Below are positions 35,549-43,832 of a DNA stretch of 64,000 bases, in pieces. Position 1 is the first letter of the stretch; each line of letters opens with the position of its first letter. The translations under genes were made by a program, and so were the position numbers. A model generated the notes under the pieces. That model saw only the letters and a list, made by a program, of their open reading frames with translations. It made no database searches and was not told the DNA's origin. The stretch spans positions 62,001 to 126,000 of the forward strand of contig NZ_JACIEJ010000011.1 of the NCBI RefSeq assembly GCF_014196795.1, given 5' to 3'. This stretch comes from Sagittula marina. GTDB lineage: Bacteria > Pseudomonadota > Alphaproteobacteria > Rhodobacterales > Rhodobacteraceae.

Positions 35549-35646
35549 ACCGTGCCGCTTTGACTAAGTCGCTGCGGCGGCGACGTCAAGATCGGGAACG
35601 CCTTGAGCGGTCCGCGCATTGTCTTTTCATCAACAGGAGGCACAAG

Positions 35647-35862
35647 ATGAAAGACTTTGATGAGGGCGACAAGGTCAAGTGGGACTGGGGAGACGGCGAA
35701 GGTACCGGAACCATTCAGAAAAAATACACTCGGAAAATCACGCTGAAGATCAAGGGCAGTGAGGTGACGCGCGACGCCGATGACGACAATCCCGCCTACC
35801 GGATCGAGCAGGAGGACGGGGACGAGGTGCTCAAGAAGGGCAGCGAGTTGAAGAAGGCGTGA
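35647..35862 (+). CDS. DUF2945 (HVA1/TUDOR-like) small protein
   Basis: A 71-residue hydrophilic protein: FDEGDKVKWDWGDGEGTGTI, then DADDDNPAYRIEQEDGDEVLKKGSEL. This is the DUF2945 pattern, a small SH3/tudor-like barrel named after a fungal hypervirulence-associated protein; the bacterial role is unknown. AGGAGG lies six bases before the ATG, so expression is likely good. Monocistronic. Confidence 0.88.
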   Translation: MKDFDEGDKVKWDWGDGEGTGTIQKKYTRKITLKIKGSEVTRDADDDNPAYRIEQEDGDEVLKKGSELKKA

Positions 35863-35908
35863 AATTGTCAGCTGACAATTTCTGTCGCACGGTGGGGAAA
35901 GGAATTCT

Positions 35909-37315
35909 TTACCCGAAGATGCGCTGTGCGGAGAGGAGAAGTGCCGCACTGACGAAAACAAAGGCCGTGACGCCAGCTGTGACCCGGAGGGCGGCGTTGA
36001 TCTGACCACGGCGCAGGTCACGGGCTATGTGGCTGAGAACGGCATTGTCCGTGATATGCGCCTCGGTCGGCTGCGCCGCCATGAGGGCGACCGCGTCCTG
36101 CGTGTGCTGCGAGGCGGCGGTCTGCCAATGCACAAAGCCCCATATGACATGAACGAAGGTCGGCACGAGGGTCGTGGCGCACATGATCCAGAGCGCCATG
36201 CCTTGGGACCAATCCTGCCGGGCGTCGGCCCAATAGGCGCGCCAGTCGAGCGGCAGGGTTTCGGGCGAGAGGTTGGCCCAGAGGTCAAGGCTGTAACGCA
36301 GGGTGAAGAGAAGCAGAGCGAGGCAGATGAGGCCGAAGATCAGGTCAAGGACGACGCGGGACACCAGCCACCAAGCCGAGCGGACCTGGCGGCTGGCGGC
36401 GGTCAGGAAGCCGCGCGTGACGTTGAATGAAAGGTAGTCCGCGAAAGCATTGAGGAGGGGAAGAAGGAGCCAGACAAATGGGATGAGCGCGGCTTGTTGT
36501 AGATCACCGTCAACGGCACCGAAACCGAAACCGACACCCACAACGACAACGACAACGGCAACGGCACCGGCAAAGGCAACGGCACTGAAACCGGCACCGG
36601 CACCGACAACGGCACTGAAACCGGCACCGGCAAAGGCAACTACAACGGCAACGACAACGGCACTGAAACCGAAACCGGCACCGACAACGACAACGGCACC
36701 GACAACGGCACCGACAACGGCAACGACAACGGCAACGGCACCTGACAGTCCAATTCCCCACCGGACCGCCTTCGAAAGAAAACCGGTCCGGTGGGGAAGC
36801 CTGTCAAGTCGTTGTTCAGCGAGCAGGCCCCAATGTTCCGACGTTTTTATCGAAAATGGCCAGAACCAAGCGAAGAATGCCATTGCCGCAAGTACCAGAG
36901 CGGCCCGAGACAATCGGCCCGTGAAGCTCTCGACGTCTCGAAAAAGCTCCAGTCCGCCCAGCGTGGTTTGACCGCTGATGATCCAACCAAGGAATGCGCC
37001 GGCGATAGGGTACAGGTATGCGAGGGTCATGCAGGTGGCAAAACTCTTGGCGCTCCAGATGCCGCCCACCCGGCGCGCCAACCAGCCCAACAGACGGCGC
37101 TGGCCGTTGCGATAGCGTTCCGAACGTGTGCAGATGTGGGCGGCGATCTCGGCGTGACGGTAGGCGGGAGAGGCGATGCGCTCTTTAAGTTCCGTTCTTC
37201 GTTCCCCGATGACTTTTGATCTGATGTTCCAAGTCAGACTCAAAATGGCAATCATCAAAGACGACAGGGCTAAGATCGGTGTGAGTGGCGCCAGCCATTC
37301 AAGAATTTCGTCCAT
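35909..37315 (-). CDS. Multi-pass membrane protein with an expanded simple repeat
   Basis: A 468-residue protein with no family that I recognise. It has an N-terminal helix ([17 protein letters not shown]), a charged linker ([15 protein letters not shown]), further helices, then an unusual central stretch of about 85 residues made almost only of Val, Ala, Gly and Phe, encoded by a degenerate hexanucleotide repeat (36510-36750). Three or four more helices and a cytosolic tail follow. The array keeps the frame open and is hydrophobic enough to span the membrane several times. The ATG at 37315 was chosen; a GTG two codons upstream is also possible. Convergent with the DUF2945 gene and divergent from purM. 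Confidence 0.7.
   Translation of the reverse strand: MDEILEWLAPLTPILALSSLMIAILSLTWNIRSKVIGERRTELKERIASPAYRHAEIAAHICTRSERYRNGQRRLLGWLARRVGGIWSAKSFATCMTLAYLYPIAGAFLGWIISGQTTLGGLELFRDVESFTGRLSRAALVLAAMAFFAWFWPFSIKTSEHWGLLAEQRLDRLPHRTGFLSKAVRWGIGLSGAVAVVVAVVGAVVGAVVVVGAGFGFSAVVVAVVVAFAGAGFSAVVGAGAGFSAVAFAGAVAVVVVVVGVGFGFGAVDGDLQQAALIPFVWLLLPLLNAFADYLSFNVTRGFLTAASRQVRSAWWLVSRVVLDLIFGLICLALLLFTLRYSLDLWANLSPETLPLDWRAYWADARQDWSQGMALWIMCATTLVPTFVHVIWGFVHWQTAASQHTQDAVALMAAQPTEAHITDNAVLSHIARDLRRGQINAALRVTAGVTAFVFVSAALLLSAQRIFG
36510..36750. repeat. Degenerate hexanucleotide tandem repeat inside a coding region
   Basis: About 40 consecutive copies of a six-base unit of the form RNCGRC on the plus strand (AACGGC, ACCGAC, ACCGGC and similar). 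On the coding (minus) strand it reads mostly GTYGYC, giving Val-Ala/Val-Val/Gly-Ala dipeptides. Interspersed GAAACC and AAAGGC units give Phe and Ala. Six-base units preserve the frame. All copies are contiguous without spacers, so it is not a CRISPR array. Confidence 0.9.
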
Positions 37316-37466
37316 TTTCACCCGTCACCCCACGTTCTCCTACCGCCATCATGGTAAACGGATCATTGGCGTCAACCCGGTCCCAGCCCGTTGCAGCCTG
37401 CGTGCCTTTGCGGTAAGCGCGGCGCAACATTTGCGTGACAGCGCCCTCAGCCCTGCGGAGAACACC

Positions 37467-38513
37467 ATGAGCGACGGTAAGAACGGTCTCACTTATGCCC
37501 AGGCGGGCGTGGACATTGATGCGGGCAACGCGCTGGTGGAGCGGATCAAACCCGCCGCAAAGCGCACCAACCGCTCCGGCGTGATGTCCGGCCTTGGCGG
37601 GTTTGGCGCTCTGTTCGACCTGAAAGACGCAGGCTATAGCGATCCGATCCTTGTGGGCGCGACCGACGGCGTGGGCACCAAGCTGCGCATCGCCATCGAC
37701 ACCGGGCTGGTGGACGGCGTGGGCATCGACCTTGTGGCCATGTGCGTGAACGACCTCGTGTGCCAAGGCGCGGAGCCGCTGTTCTTTCTCGATTATTTCG
37801 CCACCGGCAAGCTGGACACCGACACTGCGGCGCGCGTGGTCGAAGGCATCGCAGAGGGCTGCGTGCGGTCCGGTTGTGCGCTGATCGGCGGCGAGACGGC
37901 GGAAATGCCGGGCATGTATCCGGCGGGTGACTTCGACCTTGCGGGCTTTGCCGTGGGCGCGATGGAGCGCGGCGCGGATCTGCCAAAGGGTGTGGCCGAG
38001 GGCGACATCCTGCTTGGCGTGGCATCCAACGGGGTGCACTCCAACGGCTATTCGCTGGTGCGCAAGCTGGTGGAGGTGTCGGGCCTGACCTGGGACAGCG
38101 CCTGCCCGTGGGGCGAGGGCACGCTGGGCGAGGCACTGCTGGCGCCGACCACCTTGTACGTCAAAGGCAGCCTCGCGGCGGTGAAGGCCGGGGCGGTGCA
38201 CGCGCTGGCGCATATCACCGGTGGCGGTCTGACCGAAAACCTGCCGCGTGTTCTGCCCGAAGGCATGGGCGCGGATATCGACCTTGATGCCTGGGAGCTT
38301 CTGCCGATCTTCAAATGGCTGGCGGCGACTGGGAACATCGACGCGTCGGAAATGCTCAAGACGTTCAACTGCGGCATCGGCATGATCGCCGTGGTCACGC
38401 CGGAAAAGGCCGCCGAGGCCCGCGCTGCGCTGACCGAGGCCGGCCATGACGTGCATGAGATCGGCAAGATCACGGCTGGTGAGGGCGTGCGCTACACCGG
38501 CGCGCTGCTCTGA
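37467..38513 (+). CDS. purM: Phosphoribosylformylglycinamidine cyclo-ligase
   Basis: Fifth step of purine synthesis: ATP-dependent closure of FGAM to aminoimidazole ribonucleotide. The 348-residue protein has [18 protein letters not shown] at the start, [32 protein letters not shown] and [11 protein letters not shown], all AIR synthase signatures. The ATG at 37467 follows CGGAGAAC. It is followed after 48 bases by purN in the same direction, the usual purMN pair. Confidence 0.98.
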   Translation: MSDGKNGLTYAQAGVDIDAGNALVERIKPAAKRTNRSGVMSGLGGFGALFDLKDAGYSDPILVGATDGVGTKLRIAIDTGLVDGVGIDLVAMCVNDLVCQGAEPLFFLDYFATGKLDTDTAARVVEGIAEGCVRSGCALIGGETAEMPGMYPAGDFDLAGFAVGAMERGADLPKGVAEGDILLGVASNGVHSNGYSLVRKLVEVSGLTWDSACPWGEGTLGEALLAPTTLYVKGSLAAVKAGAVHALAHITGGGLTENLPRVLPEGMGADIDLDAWELLPIFKWLAATGNIDASEMLKTFNCGIGMIAVVTPEKAAEARAALTEAGHDVHEIGKITAGEGVRYTGALL

Positions 38514-38521
38514 GCCGGGCA

Positions 38522-38537
38522 GGGGCGCTCGCGCCCC
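38522..38537 (+). repeat. Short hairpin between purM and purN
   Basis: GGGGCGC-TC-GCGCCCC, seven complementary positions, no T-tract. Of the same compact G+C-rich type as the element at 2270-2290. Confidence 0.5.
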
Positions 38538-38561
38538 GCTGCACAGGATAAAGGACCAGCG

Positions 38562-39152
38562 ATGACACGCGTGGCAATTTTCGTCTCGGGCGGAGGCTCG
38601 AACATGGTGAAGCTGGTCGAAAGCATGACCGGCGACCATCCGGGCCGCGCCTGCGTCGTGCTGTCGAACCAGCCTGACGCCGGAGGGTTGAAAAAAGCCG
38701 CAGATATGGGCGTGCCGACGCTGGCCGTGGATCACCGCCCCTTTGGCAAGGATCGCCAGAGTTTTGAGGACGCGCTGCAGACGGCGCTGGTGCCGTTCGA
38801 GCCGGACATGATCTGTCTGGCAGGGTTCATGCGGGTTCTGACCGCCGGATTCGTGTCGCCCTGGCAGGGGAAGATGCTGAACATTCACCCCTCTTTGTTG
38901 CCCAAATACAAAGGGTTGCACACCCATGCGCGCGCTTTGGAGGCGGGCGACGGGGAGGCGGGATGCACCGTGCACGAGGTCACGCCAGCCCTGGATGACG
39001 GCCCGATCCTGGGGCAGGCGCGGGTGACGGTTGCGCCCGATGATACGCCGGACACGCTGGCCGCGCGCGTGCTGGGCATGGAGCATCAGCTGTATCCGCT
39101 TGTGTTGAGACGCTTTATCGAGGGCAAGCGGGACACGGTTTTCCTGCCGTGA
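38562..39152 (+). CDS. purN: Phosphoribosylglycinamide formyltransferase
   Basis: Transfers a formyl group from 10-formyl-tetrahydrofolate to glycinamide ribonucleotide, third step of purine synthesis. The 196-residue protein shows VAIFVSGGGSNM at the N-terminus, the catalytic Asn-His segment MLNIHPSLLPKYKG (about 107-120) and the Asp in VTPALDDGPILGQ. Second gene of purMN. Confidence 0.97.
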   Translation: MTRVAIFVSGGGSNMVKLVESMTGDHPGRACVVLSNQPDAGGLKKAADMGVPTLAVDHRPFGKDRQSFEDALQTALVPFEPDMICLAGFMRVLTAGFVSPWQGKMLNIHPSLLPKYKGLHTHARALEAGDGEAGCTVHEVTPALDDGPILGQARVTVAPDDTPDTLAARVLGMEHQLYPLVLRRFIEGKRDTVFLP

Positions 39153-39237
39153 CGCGTGGGCCGTTTGCCTCCGGCCACAAATGCGCTATGACGGGCTGAC
39201 CGCCGCGCGACGCACATGAGAACGGAAAAACCCGCGA

Positions 39238-40392
39238 ATGCAGACACTCTATACCACCGACGAACTCGCCCAGTTTTGCGAACGCGCCAAGGGCAAGCCT
39301 TATATCACGGTCGACACCGAGTTTCTGCGGGAACGCACGTATTATTCCAAGCTGTGCCTCGTGCAACTGGCGCTGCCGGGCGCGGATGGCGAGGCGGTTC
39401 TGCTGGACCCGCTTGTGGACGGGCTGTCGCTTGACCCTTTGATGGATCTGTTCCGCGACGAGAGCATCGTGAAGGTGTTCCACGCCGCGCGTCAGGATCT
39501 GGAGATCTTCTATATCGACAACGGGGTGATTCCGACGCCGCTGTTCGACACGCAGGTCGCGGCCATGGTCTGTGGCTTTGGCGAGCAGGTTGGCTATGAG
39601 ACGCTGGTGAAGAAAATCGCCAAGCAGCAGCTCGACAAGTCCAGCCGTTTTACCGACTGGTCGCGGCGTCCGCTGACCGATGCGCAAAAGACCTACGCCC
39701 TGGCGGATGTGACCCACTTGCGCGACATTTACGAATACCTTTCCGCGAAGCTCGAAGAGACCGGGCGCGCGCGCTGGGTGAACGAGGAACTGGCGGTTCT
39801 GACGGCACCGGAAACCTATGTGACCAAGCCCGAGGATGCTTGGAAACGGGTGAAGACGCGCTCCGCCAGCCCGCGATTCCTGGCCATTGTCAGCCGTTTG
39901 GCCGCTTTCCGCGAATCCTATGCGCAAGAACGCAACATCCCGCGCAACCGCGTGTTCAAGGACGACGCGCTGGTGGAGCTGGCCTCTACAAAGCCAGCCA
40001 ATGCGCAAGATCTGGGACGTTCGCGGCTGCTTTTGCGCGAGGCGCGCAAGGGCCCGATTGCGGACGGTATCCTCGCTGCGGTTCAGGAGGGGCTGAACAT
40101 GCCCAAAGACCAGCTTCCCAAGGCAGACGATCTGCGGGACAAATTGCAGGTGAACCCGGCCCTGGCCGACCTGCTGCGCGTCTTGTTGAAAGCCAAGACC
40201 GAGAAATCCGGCGTAGCGTCCAAGCTGATTGCGCCCGCAAGCGATCTGGATGCCATTGCCGCCGGAATGCGCGATGTGCCCGCGTTGTCGGGGTGGCGGC
40301 GCGAAGTGTTCGGGTTGGATGCGCTTCGGCTGTGCGACGGGCAGATTGCGCTCGCCGCGAAAGGCAAGAACGTCGAGGTTATCGAGCTCTGA
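39238..40392 (+). CDS. rnd: Ribonuclease D
   Basis: 3'-5' exoribonuclease for tRNA maturation. The 384-residue protein has the DEDD exonuclease motifs VDTEFLRERTYY (about 22-33), VFHAARQDLEIFY (about 80-92) and YALADVTHL (about 156-164), followed by an HRDC domain (about 205-290) and a C-terminal HRDC-like region. Separated from purN by 85 bases; its stop is overlapped by its own terminator stem. Confidence 0.96.
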   Translation: MQTLYTTDELAQFCERAKGKPYITVDTEFLRERTYYSKLCLVQLALPGADGEAVLLDPLVDGLSLDPLMDLFRDESIVKVFHAARQDLEIFYIDNGVIPTPLFDTQVAAMVCGFGEQVGYETLVKKIAKQQLDKSSRFTDWSRRPLTDAQKTYALADVTHLRDIYEYLSAKLEETGRARWVNEELAVLTAPETYVTKPEDAWKRVKTRSASPRFLAIVSRLAAFRESYAQERNIPRNRVFKDDALVELASTKPANAQDLGRSRLLLREARKGPIADGILAAVQEGLNMPKDQLPKADDLRDKLQVNPALADLLRVLLKAKTEKSGVASKLIAPASDLDAIAAGMRDVPALSGWRREVFGLDALRLCDGQIALAAKGKNVEVIEL

Positions 40393-40408
40393 CCGCTTCG
40401 GTCAGAGC
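40386..40408 (+). terminator. Hairpin terminator of rnd
   Basis: GCTCTGACC and GGTCAGAGC form a nine-pair stem with a five-base loop. The left arm contains the rnd stop codon. The downstream T-run is short (ATCTTTGA). Confidence 0.65.
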
Positions 40409-40442
40409 ATCTTTGACAGGCTTTGAAAGACGCGATCTGATA

Positions 40443-40474
40443 TAGCCATAGTTTGACTTAGCCATAGTCTGACA
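40443..40474. repeat. Tandem 16-bp direct repeat
   Basis: TAGCCATAGTTTGACT is followed at once by TAGCCATAGTCTGACA, differing at two positions. It lies in the short convergent space between rnd and the lipoprotein gene. Confidence 0.7.
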
Positions 40475-40476
40475 AC

Positions 40477-40502
40477 GGGCCCCACCGTCTGAACCGGGGC
40501 CC
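40477..40502. terminator. Hairpin between convergent rnd and the lipoprotein gene
   Basis: GGGCCCC and GGGGCCC form a seven-pair stem around a 12-base loop, 27 bases after the lipoprotein stop. Likely acts on the minus strand; the T-tract is weak. Confidence 0.55.
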
Positions 40503-40528
40503 TTGTCCGATCATCCTGTGCGATTGTG

Positions 40529-41038
40529 TCAGCGGCGCGCCGTGCGTTGATTGCTGCGGCCCACGACACGGATGTCGGACACGCCGTTGAGATCGTTATC
40601 CGTCACCCAGACAGCCGCCTGCACGGACCGCGAAGCGGCTGCACCGGACCCCGCGCGATATTGCTCCGCCCGCAGGGCATATGTCAGAACGCCGCCGGTG
40701 CTTTGATCGTCGAGCTTTACCAGTCTGACGTCGTAGGGCCCCTGATATTGGGTCACACCCACGGCGCGGACAATGGCGCCGCCGGGGCGTCGTTCCACGT
40801 GCAGCTCTGTGATCTGATCCACATCGGTGCCTGCGTAAGCCTCTTTCTTGGCGCGAAAGATGCTGCGGCGTTGCGGCGGAATCAGAGAGTTGGCGCCACC
40901 CGTGTCGGAACGCACCGTGCTTGGCTGGGAGGTGCTGCTGCCAAACCAGTTTATCGGATTGACCCGCGACTCGCGAATTGTGCCGCAGCTGGTCAAGACC
41001 AGAGTCGAAAGAACGAGAACGGAAATCGGTTTAAGCAT
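40529..41038 (-). CDS. Small exported lipoprotein, function unknown
   Basis: A 169-residue protein with a lipoprotein signal (MLKPISVLVLSTLVLTSCGT, lipobox LTSC, Cys18). The mature part contains NPINWFGSS, LIPPQRRSIFRAKKEAY and a beta-rich C-terminus. It looks like a conserved Rhodobacterales envelope protein but no function is known to me. The ATG at 41038 is chosen because it begins the signal peptide. It is divergent from sufE. Confidence 0.75.
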   Translation of the reverse strand: MLKPISVLVLSTLVLTSCGTIRESRVNPINWFGSSTSQPSTVRSDTGGANSLIPPQRRSIFRAKKEAYAGTDVDQITELHVERRPGGAIVRAVGVTQYQGPYDVRLVKLDDQSTGGVLTYALRAEQYRAGSGAAASRSVQAAVWVTDNDLNGVSDIRVVGRSNQRTARR

Positions 41039-41154
41039 TGTACGACCCTTGCCTGATTGGCACCGGATTACCGTAAACAGCGGGAGTTGAAAAGCCTGTA
41101 GGGCTGGACCTTTGGCCATTGCGCCCCTACCTCTGCCGCAACAAGGAGGCGTTT

Positions 41155-41568
41155 ATGGCACAGGCGGTATTCGAAGAGGTGGTGGAAGATTTCGAGTTCC
41201 TCGAGGACTGGGAAGACCGCTACCGCATGGTGATCGAAATGGGCAAGGACATGCCCGAGATGGACGAGGCGCTGAAAGTGCCCGCCACCAAGGTCGAAGG
41301 CTGCGCCAGTCAGGTCTGGCTGCACATCGCGCCGGAGGCCGGGACGTTCCACTTTCAGGGCGATTCCGATGCGATGATCGTCAAGGGTTTGATCGCGCTG
41401 CTGCATCGTCTGTACGACGGAATGCCCATGGACGAGGTTACCGGCGTGGATGCAAAAGCAGAGCTGGGGCGCCTGGGGCTGAACGATCACCTGTCGGCGC
41501 AGCGGTCCAACGGGCTTCGGGCCATGATCGACCGAATCCAGGAAACGGCCAAGGTTCTGGCGGGCTGA
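41155..41568 (+). CDS. sufE: SufE-family cysteine desulfuration protein
   Basis: SufE accepts sulfur from the desulfurase SufS during Fe-S cluster assembly. The 137-residue protein has the sulfur-accepting Cys in VEGCASQVWLH (near residue 46) and the family opening FEEVVEDFEFLEDWEDRY. The ATG at 41155 has AAGGAGG six bases upstream; an upstream in-frame ATG at 41119 is less likely. No other suf gene is adjacent. Confidence 0.94.
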   Translation: MAQAVFEEVVEDFEFLEDWEDRYRMVIEMGKDMPEMDEALKVPATKVEGCASQVWLHIAPEAGTFHFQGDSDAMIVKGLIALLHRLYDGMPMDEVTGVDAKAELGRLGLNDHLSAQRSNGLRAMIDRIQETAKVLAG

Positions 41569-41580
41569 CAAAGCCACGAA

Positions 41581-41610
41581 AAAAGGCCCCACCGAATGGC
41601 GGGGCCTTTT
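41581..41610. terminator. Bidirectional terminator between sufE and the SH3-like gene
   Basis: AAAAGGCCCC-A-CC and GG-C-GGGGCCTTTT pair over 13 positions with one A-C mismatch and a GAAT loop. T-runs follow on both strands. Confidence 0.9.
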
Positions 41611-41625
41611 GTCTAGGTCTGAAGG

Positions 41626-42270
41626 TCAGCGCACCACGTACACGATGCGGCGATCTTCTGGGTTCACCAGAACCGGCGCGTCGTTGATGTAGGCGTAGGA
41701 ATACTCGGACTCAGGCACGGTGTAGATTTCCACTTCCTGCGGCAGGCCTGCGCCGACGACCGCCTCACCGTTCAGGTAGACAGGCTCAACCGGGTTCTGG
41801 GTGACGTAGGTCACGGTCTCATCTGCGGGGGCAGCGGCACCACCGGCGGCACCGAGAATCGCGCCTGCTGCGACGGCAGCGGGCCCACCGACGAGCAGCG
41901 CGGCTGCGCCAGCGCCGATCGCAGCACCGGCCGTCGCGTCAGCTGCGTTGTTGTCCACTTCGATCGTCTCAATCTCCATGGTGCCGGTGTTCTGATAGAT
42001 CACGGTCGGCTCGGGCATGGTGGTGTTGATCAGATAGGGGCTGTAGGCCCAACCCTCTGTGCCGTCAAAGCTGACCTTACACCAATCGGTGCTGGTGCAG
42101 CCGGCGATATCGACGGTGGCGTCCTGCGGCATCACGGCGACAACTTCTGCCTGCGGGCCGGGAGCGGCGCGGAGGTTCAGTTCCGTGGTGGTGGCGGCGG
42201 TCACAGCGGCCATGAGCGGCATGGCGGAAACTGCGGTCAGGGCGGTGGCGAGGGTCAAGTTCTTGTACAT
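41626..42270 (-). CDS. Exported SH3b/DUF1236 protein
   Basis: A 214-residue secreted protein. After a signal peptide (ATALTAVSAMPLMAA) comes a bacterial SH3 domain (TELNLRAAPGPQAEVVAVMPQDATVDIAGC...WCKVSFDGTEGWAYSPYL). A Gly/Ala-rich middle (GAAIGAGAAALLVGG, a glycine-zipper-like stretch) and a DUF1236 C-terminus (PEDRRIVYVVR) follow. Such proteins are thought to bind cell-wall or envelope components. AAGGA precedes the ATG. Monocistronic. Confidence 0.85.
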   Translation of the reverse strand: MYKNLTLATALTAVSAMPLMAAVTAATTTELNLRAAPGPQAEVVAVMPQDATVDIAGCTSTDWCKVSFDGTEGWAYSPYLINTTMPEPTVIYQNTGTMEIETIEVDNNAADATAGAAIGAGAAALLVGGPAAVAAGAILGAAGGAAAPADETVTYVTQNPVEPVYLNGEAVVGAGLPQEVEIYTVPESEYSYAYINDAPVLVNPEDRRIVYVVR

Positions 42271-42453
42271 CAGCTGTCCTTTCTAGACTGTCTTGGCGAG
42301 CGGTGTTTTCAGCCGCTGCCGATACAGACCAAACCAGACAGGCCGCCAAGTCGTTCCATGCAAAGGGAAAATGGCCCGCAAACCTTTGCGGAATTCCGCC
42401 TTTGCCACGGCGGAATGCGCAACAAAGCGCGCGTTCCACAGGCTCACGCTAGG

Positions 42454-43530
42454 TCAGGTGCGAAAGTGCTTTGAAAGCTTCAGTCCCTGGCCCTGGTAGT
42501 TCGAAGCGATGCCCTGGCCGTAAAGTTGTTCGGGGATCTCTGACATGTGTTCGTAGACCAGACGTCCGACGGTTTGACCATGCTCCAACACGAAGGGGGC
42601 CTCATGACAGCGGACCTCCAGCACACCGCGCGCACCTGCGCCGCCTGCTTCGGCATGGCCGAAACCGGGATCGAAAAAACCGGCGTAATGCACGCGGAAC
42701 TCACCGACCATCGCGAGATAGGGGGCCATCTCTGCGGCGAAGCCGGGGGGGATGTGCACGGCCTCGCGGCTGACGAGGATGTAGAACGCACCGGGGTCGA
42801 GGATCAGCTGCTTCTTGTCGGTCCGCAGGCGTTCCCAGAATTCCAGCGGGTCGTACTGCCCGATGCGGTCGAGGTCGATAACGCCGGTGTGTGGCTTTGC
42901 CCGGTAGCCGACGATGCCGGCGTCACCCGGTTCCAGATCGACGGAAAAGCCCAGGCCGTTGTCGATCACCGCCTTGCCGCCGTTCACCAGTTGCACGCGG
43001 TCGTGCAGATCGTGCAGTTGTGCGTCGCTCAGCACGGCCTGACCGCGCCGAAATCGGATCTGGTTCAGCCGCATGCCGGGGCGCACAAGCACGGAGAAGC
43101 TGCGTGGGCAGATCTCGGCATAGAGCGGCCCTGCGTAGCCTTGCGGGATCCTGTCGAACTCCACGCCGCCATCGGTGATGACACGGGTCAGCAGATCGAG
43201 CCGCCCGGTGGAGCTTTTGGCATTGGCGATGGCGGTGATGTCGCCGGGCAGCGTCAGCTGTTCCATCAAGGGCACGAGGTAGACGCAGCCCTTTTCCAGC
43301 ACGGCGCCCTGGGACAGATCGACCCGATGCATTTCGAATTCCGCGATGCGGGATTTCACCGTGCGGCCCTGACCGGCGAGGAACGACGCGCGCACGCGAT
43401 AGGCGGTGGTCCCCAGACGCAGGTCCAGACTGGCAGGTTGCACCTGCCCATCGGCGAAAGGGGTGTCGCTGTGCAGGGCACCGCTGGAGATCAGGGTTTC
43501 GATCTGCTGGCTGGCCAATACGCCGGTCAT
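42454..43530 (-). CDS. dcd: dCTP deaminase, long (DUF/DCD_N) form
   Basis: Deaminates dCTP to dUTP for thymidylate synthesis. The 358-residue protein is about twice the E. coli Dcd; it matches the alphaproteobacterial '2'-deoxycytidine 5'-triphosphate deaminase' type, with two dUTPase-like barrels. Visible elements are QPASLDLRLGTTAYRV, ANAKSSTGRLDLLTRVITDGG (the conserved Ser-Arg segment and Glu-containing loop EFDRIPQGYAG) and in the second half a repeat of the same fold. Monocistronic, just downstream of tRNA-Pro. Confidence 0.92.
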   Translation of the reverse strand: MTGVLASQQIETLISSGALHSDTPFADGQVQPASLDLRLGTTAYRVRASFLAGQGRTVKSRIAEFEMHRVDLSQGAVLEKGCVYLVPLMEQLTLPGDITAIANAKSSTGRLDLLTRVITDGGVEFDRIPQGYAGPLYAEICPRSFSVLVRPGMRLNQIRFRRGQAVLSDAQLHDLHDRVQLVNGGKAVIDNGLGFSVDLEPGDAGIVGYRAKPHTGVIDLDRIGQYDPLEFWERLRTDKKQLILDPGAFYILVSREAVHIPPGFAAEMAPYLAMVGEFRVHYAGFFDPGFGHAEAGGAGARGVLEVRCHEAPFVLEHGQTVGRLVYEHMSEIPEQLYGQGIASNYQGQGLKLSKHFRT

Positions 43531-43610
43531 GGGCTGTCCTCCGTTTGCGCCGTGATACCAATGACAAGCGGGAAGGAAAGGGGATTTTGACGGGCTGGAG
43601 GCCAGAAACG

Positions 43611-43639
43611 CGCAACCCCGGCACGAGGCCGGGGTTGCG
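43611..43639 (-). terminator. Terminator of the tRNA-Pro transcript
   Basis: CGCAACCCCGGC and GCCGGGGTTGCG form a perfect 12-pair stem with a five-base loop. It lies 30 bases past the tRNA 3' end on the minus strand, upstream of dcd. Confidence 0.75.
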
Positions 43640-43668
43640 TGGGTCCGAAGACCGTATTGGGGTAGTTT

Positions 43669-43745
43669 TGGTCGGGCTAGCAGGACTCGAACCTGCGACC
43701 TTCCGTCCCCCAGACGGACGCGCTACCAGACTGCGCCATAGCCCG
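43669..43745 (-). tRNA. tRNA-Pro (GGG)
   Basis: A 77-base cloverleaf with encoded CCA. Acceptor CGGGCTA/TAGCCCG, D-stem GCGC/GCGC, anticodon stem TCCGT/ACGGA with loop CTGGGGG (anticodon GGG), T-stem GCAGG/CCTGC with TTCGAGT. The paired stems are perfect. Confidence 0.95.
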
Positions 43746-43832
43746 ACTTGTCCGGCGTATTTACCCGATTATCCGGCGCGCGCAACCCATTAATCGACAA
43801 AAAATCGCGGGGGCGTGACGGGGCGTCAGGGC

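Noticed and set aside
36510-36750. CRISPR-like array
   Set aside because: Units are six bases, degenerate and without spacers, and lie inside a gene; no cas genes are present.
36510-36761. An Arg-Cys repeat protein read from the hexanucleotide array
   Set aside because: It exists only because the array has six-base periodicity; the Val/Ala frame joins conserved membrane segments on both sides and is the real one.
37299-39086. A 595-codon minus-strand frame over purM and purN
   Set aside because: Antisense to two conserved purine genes; the protein shows no recognisable domain.
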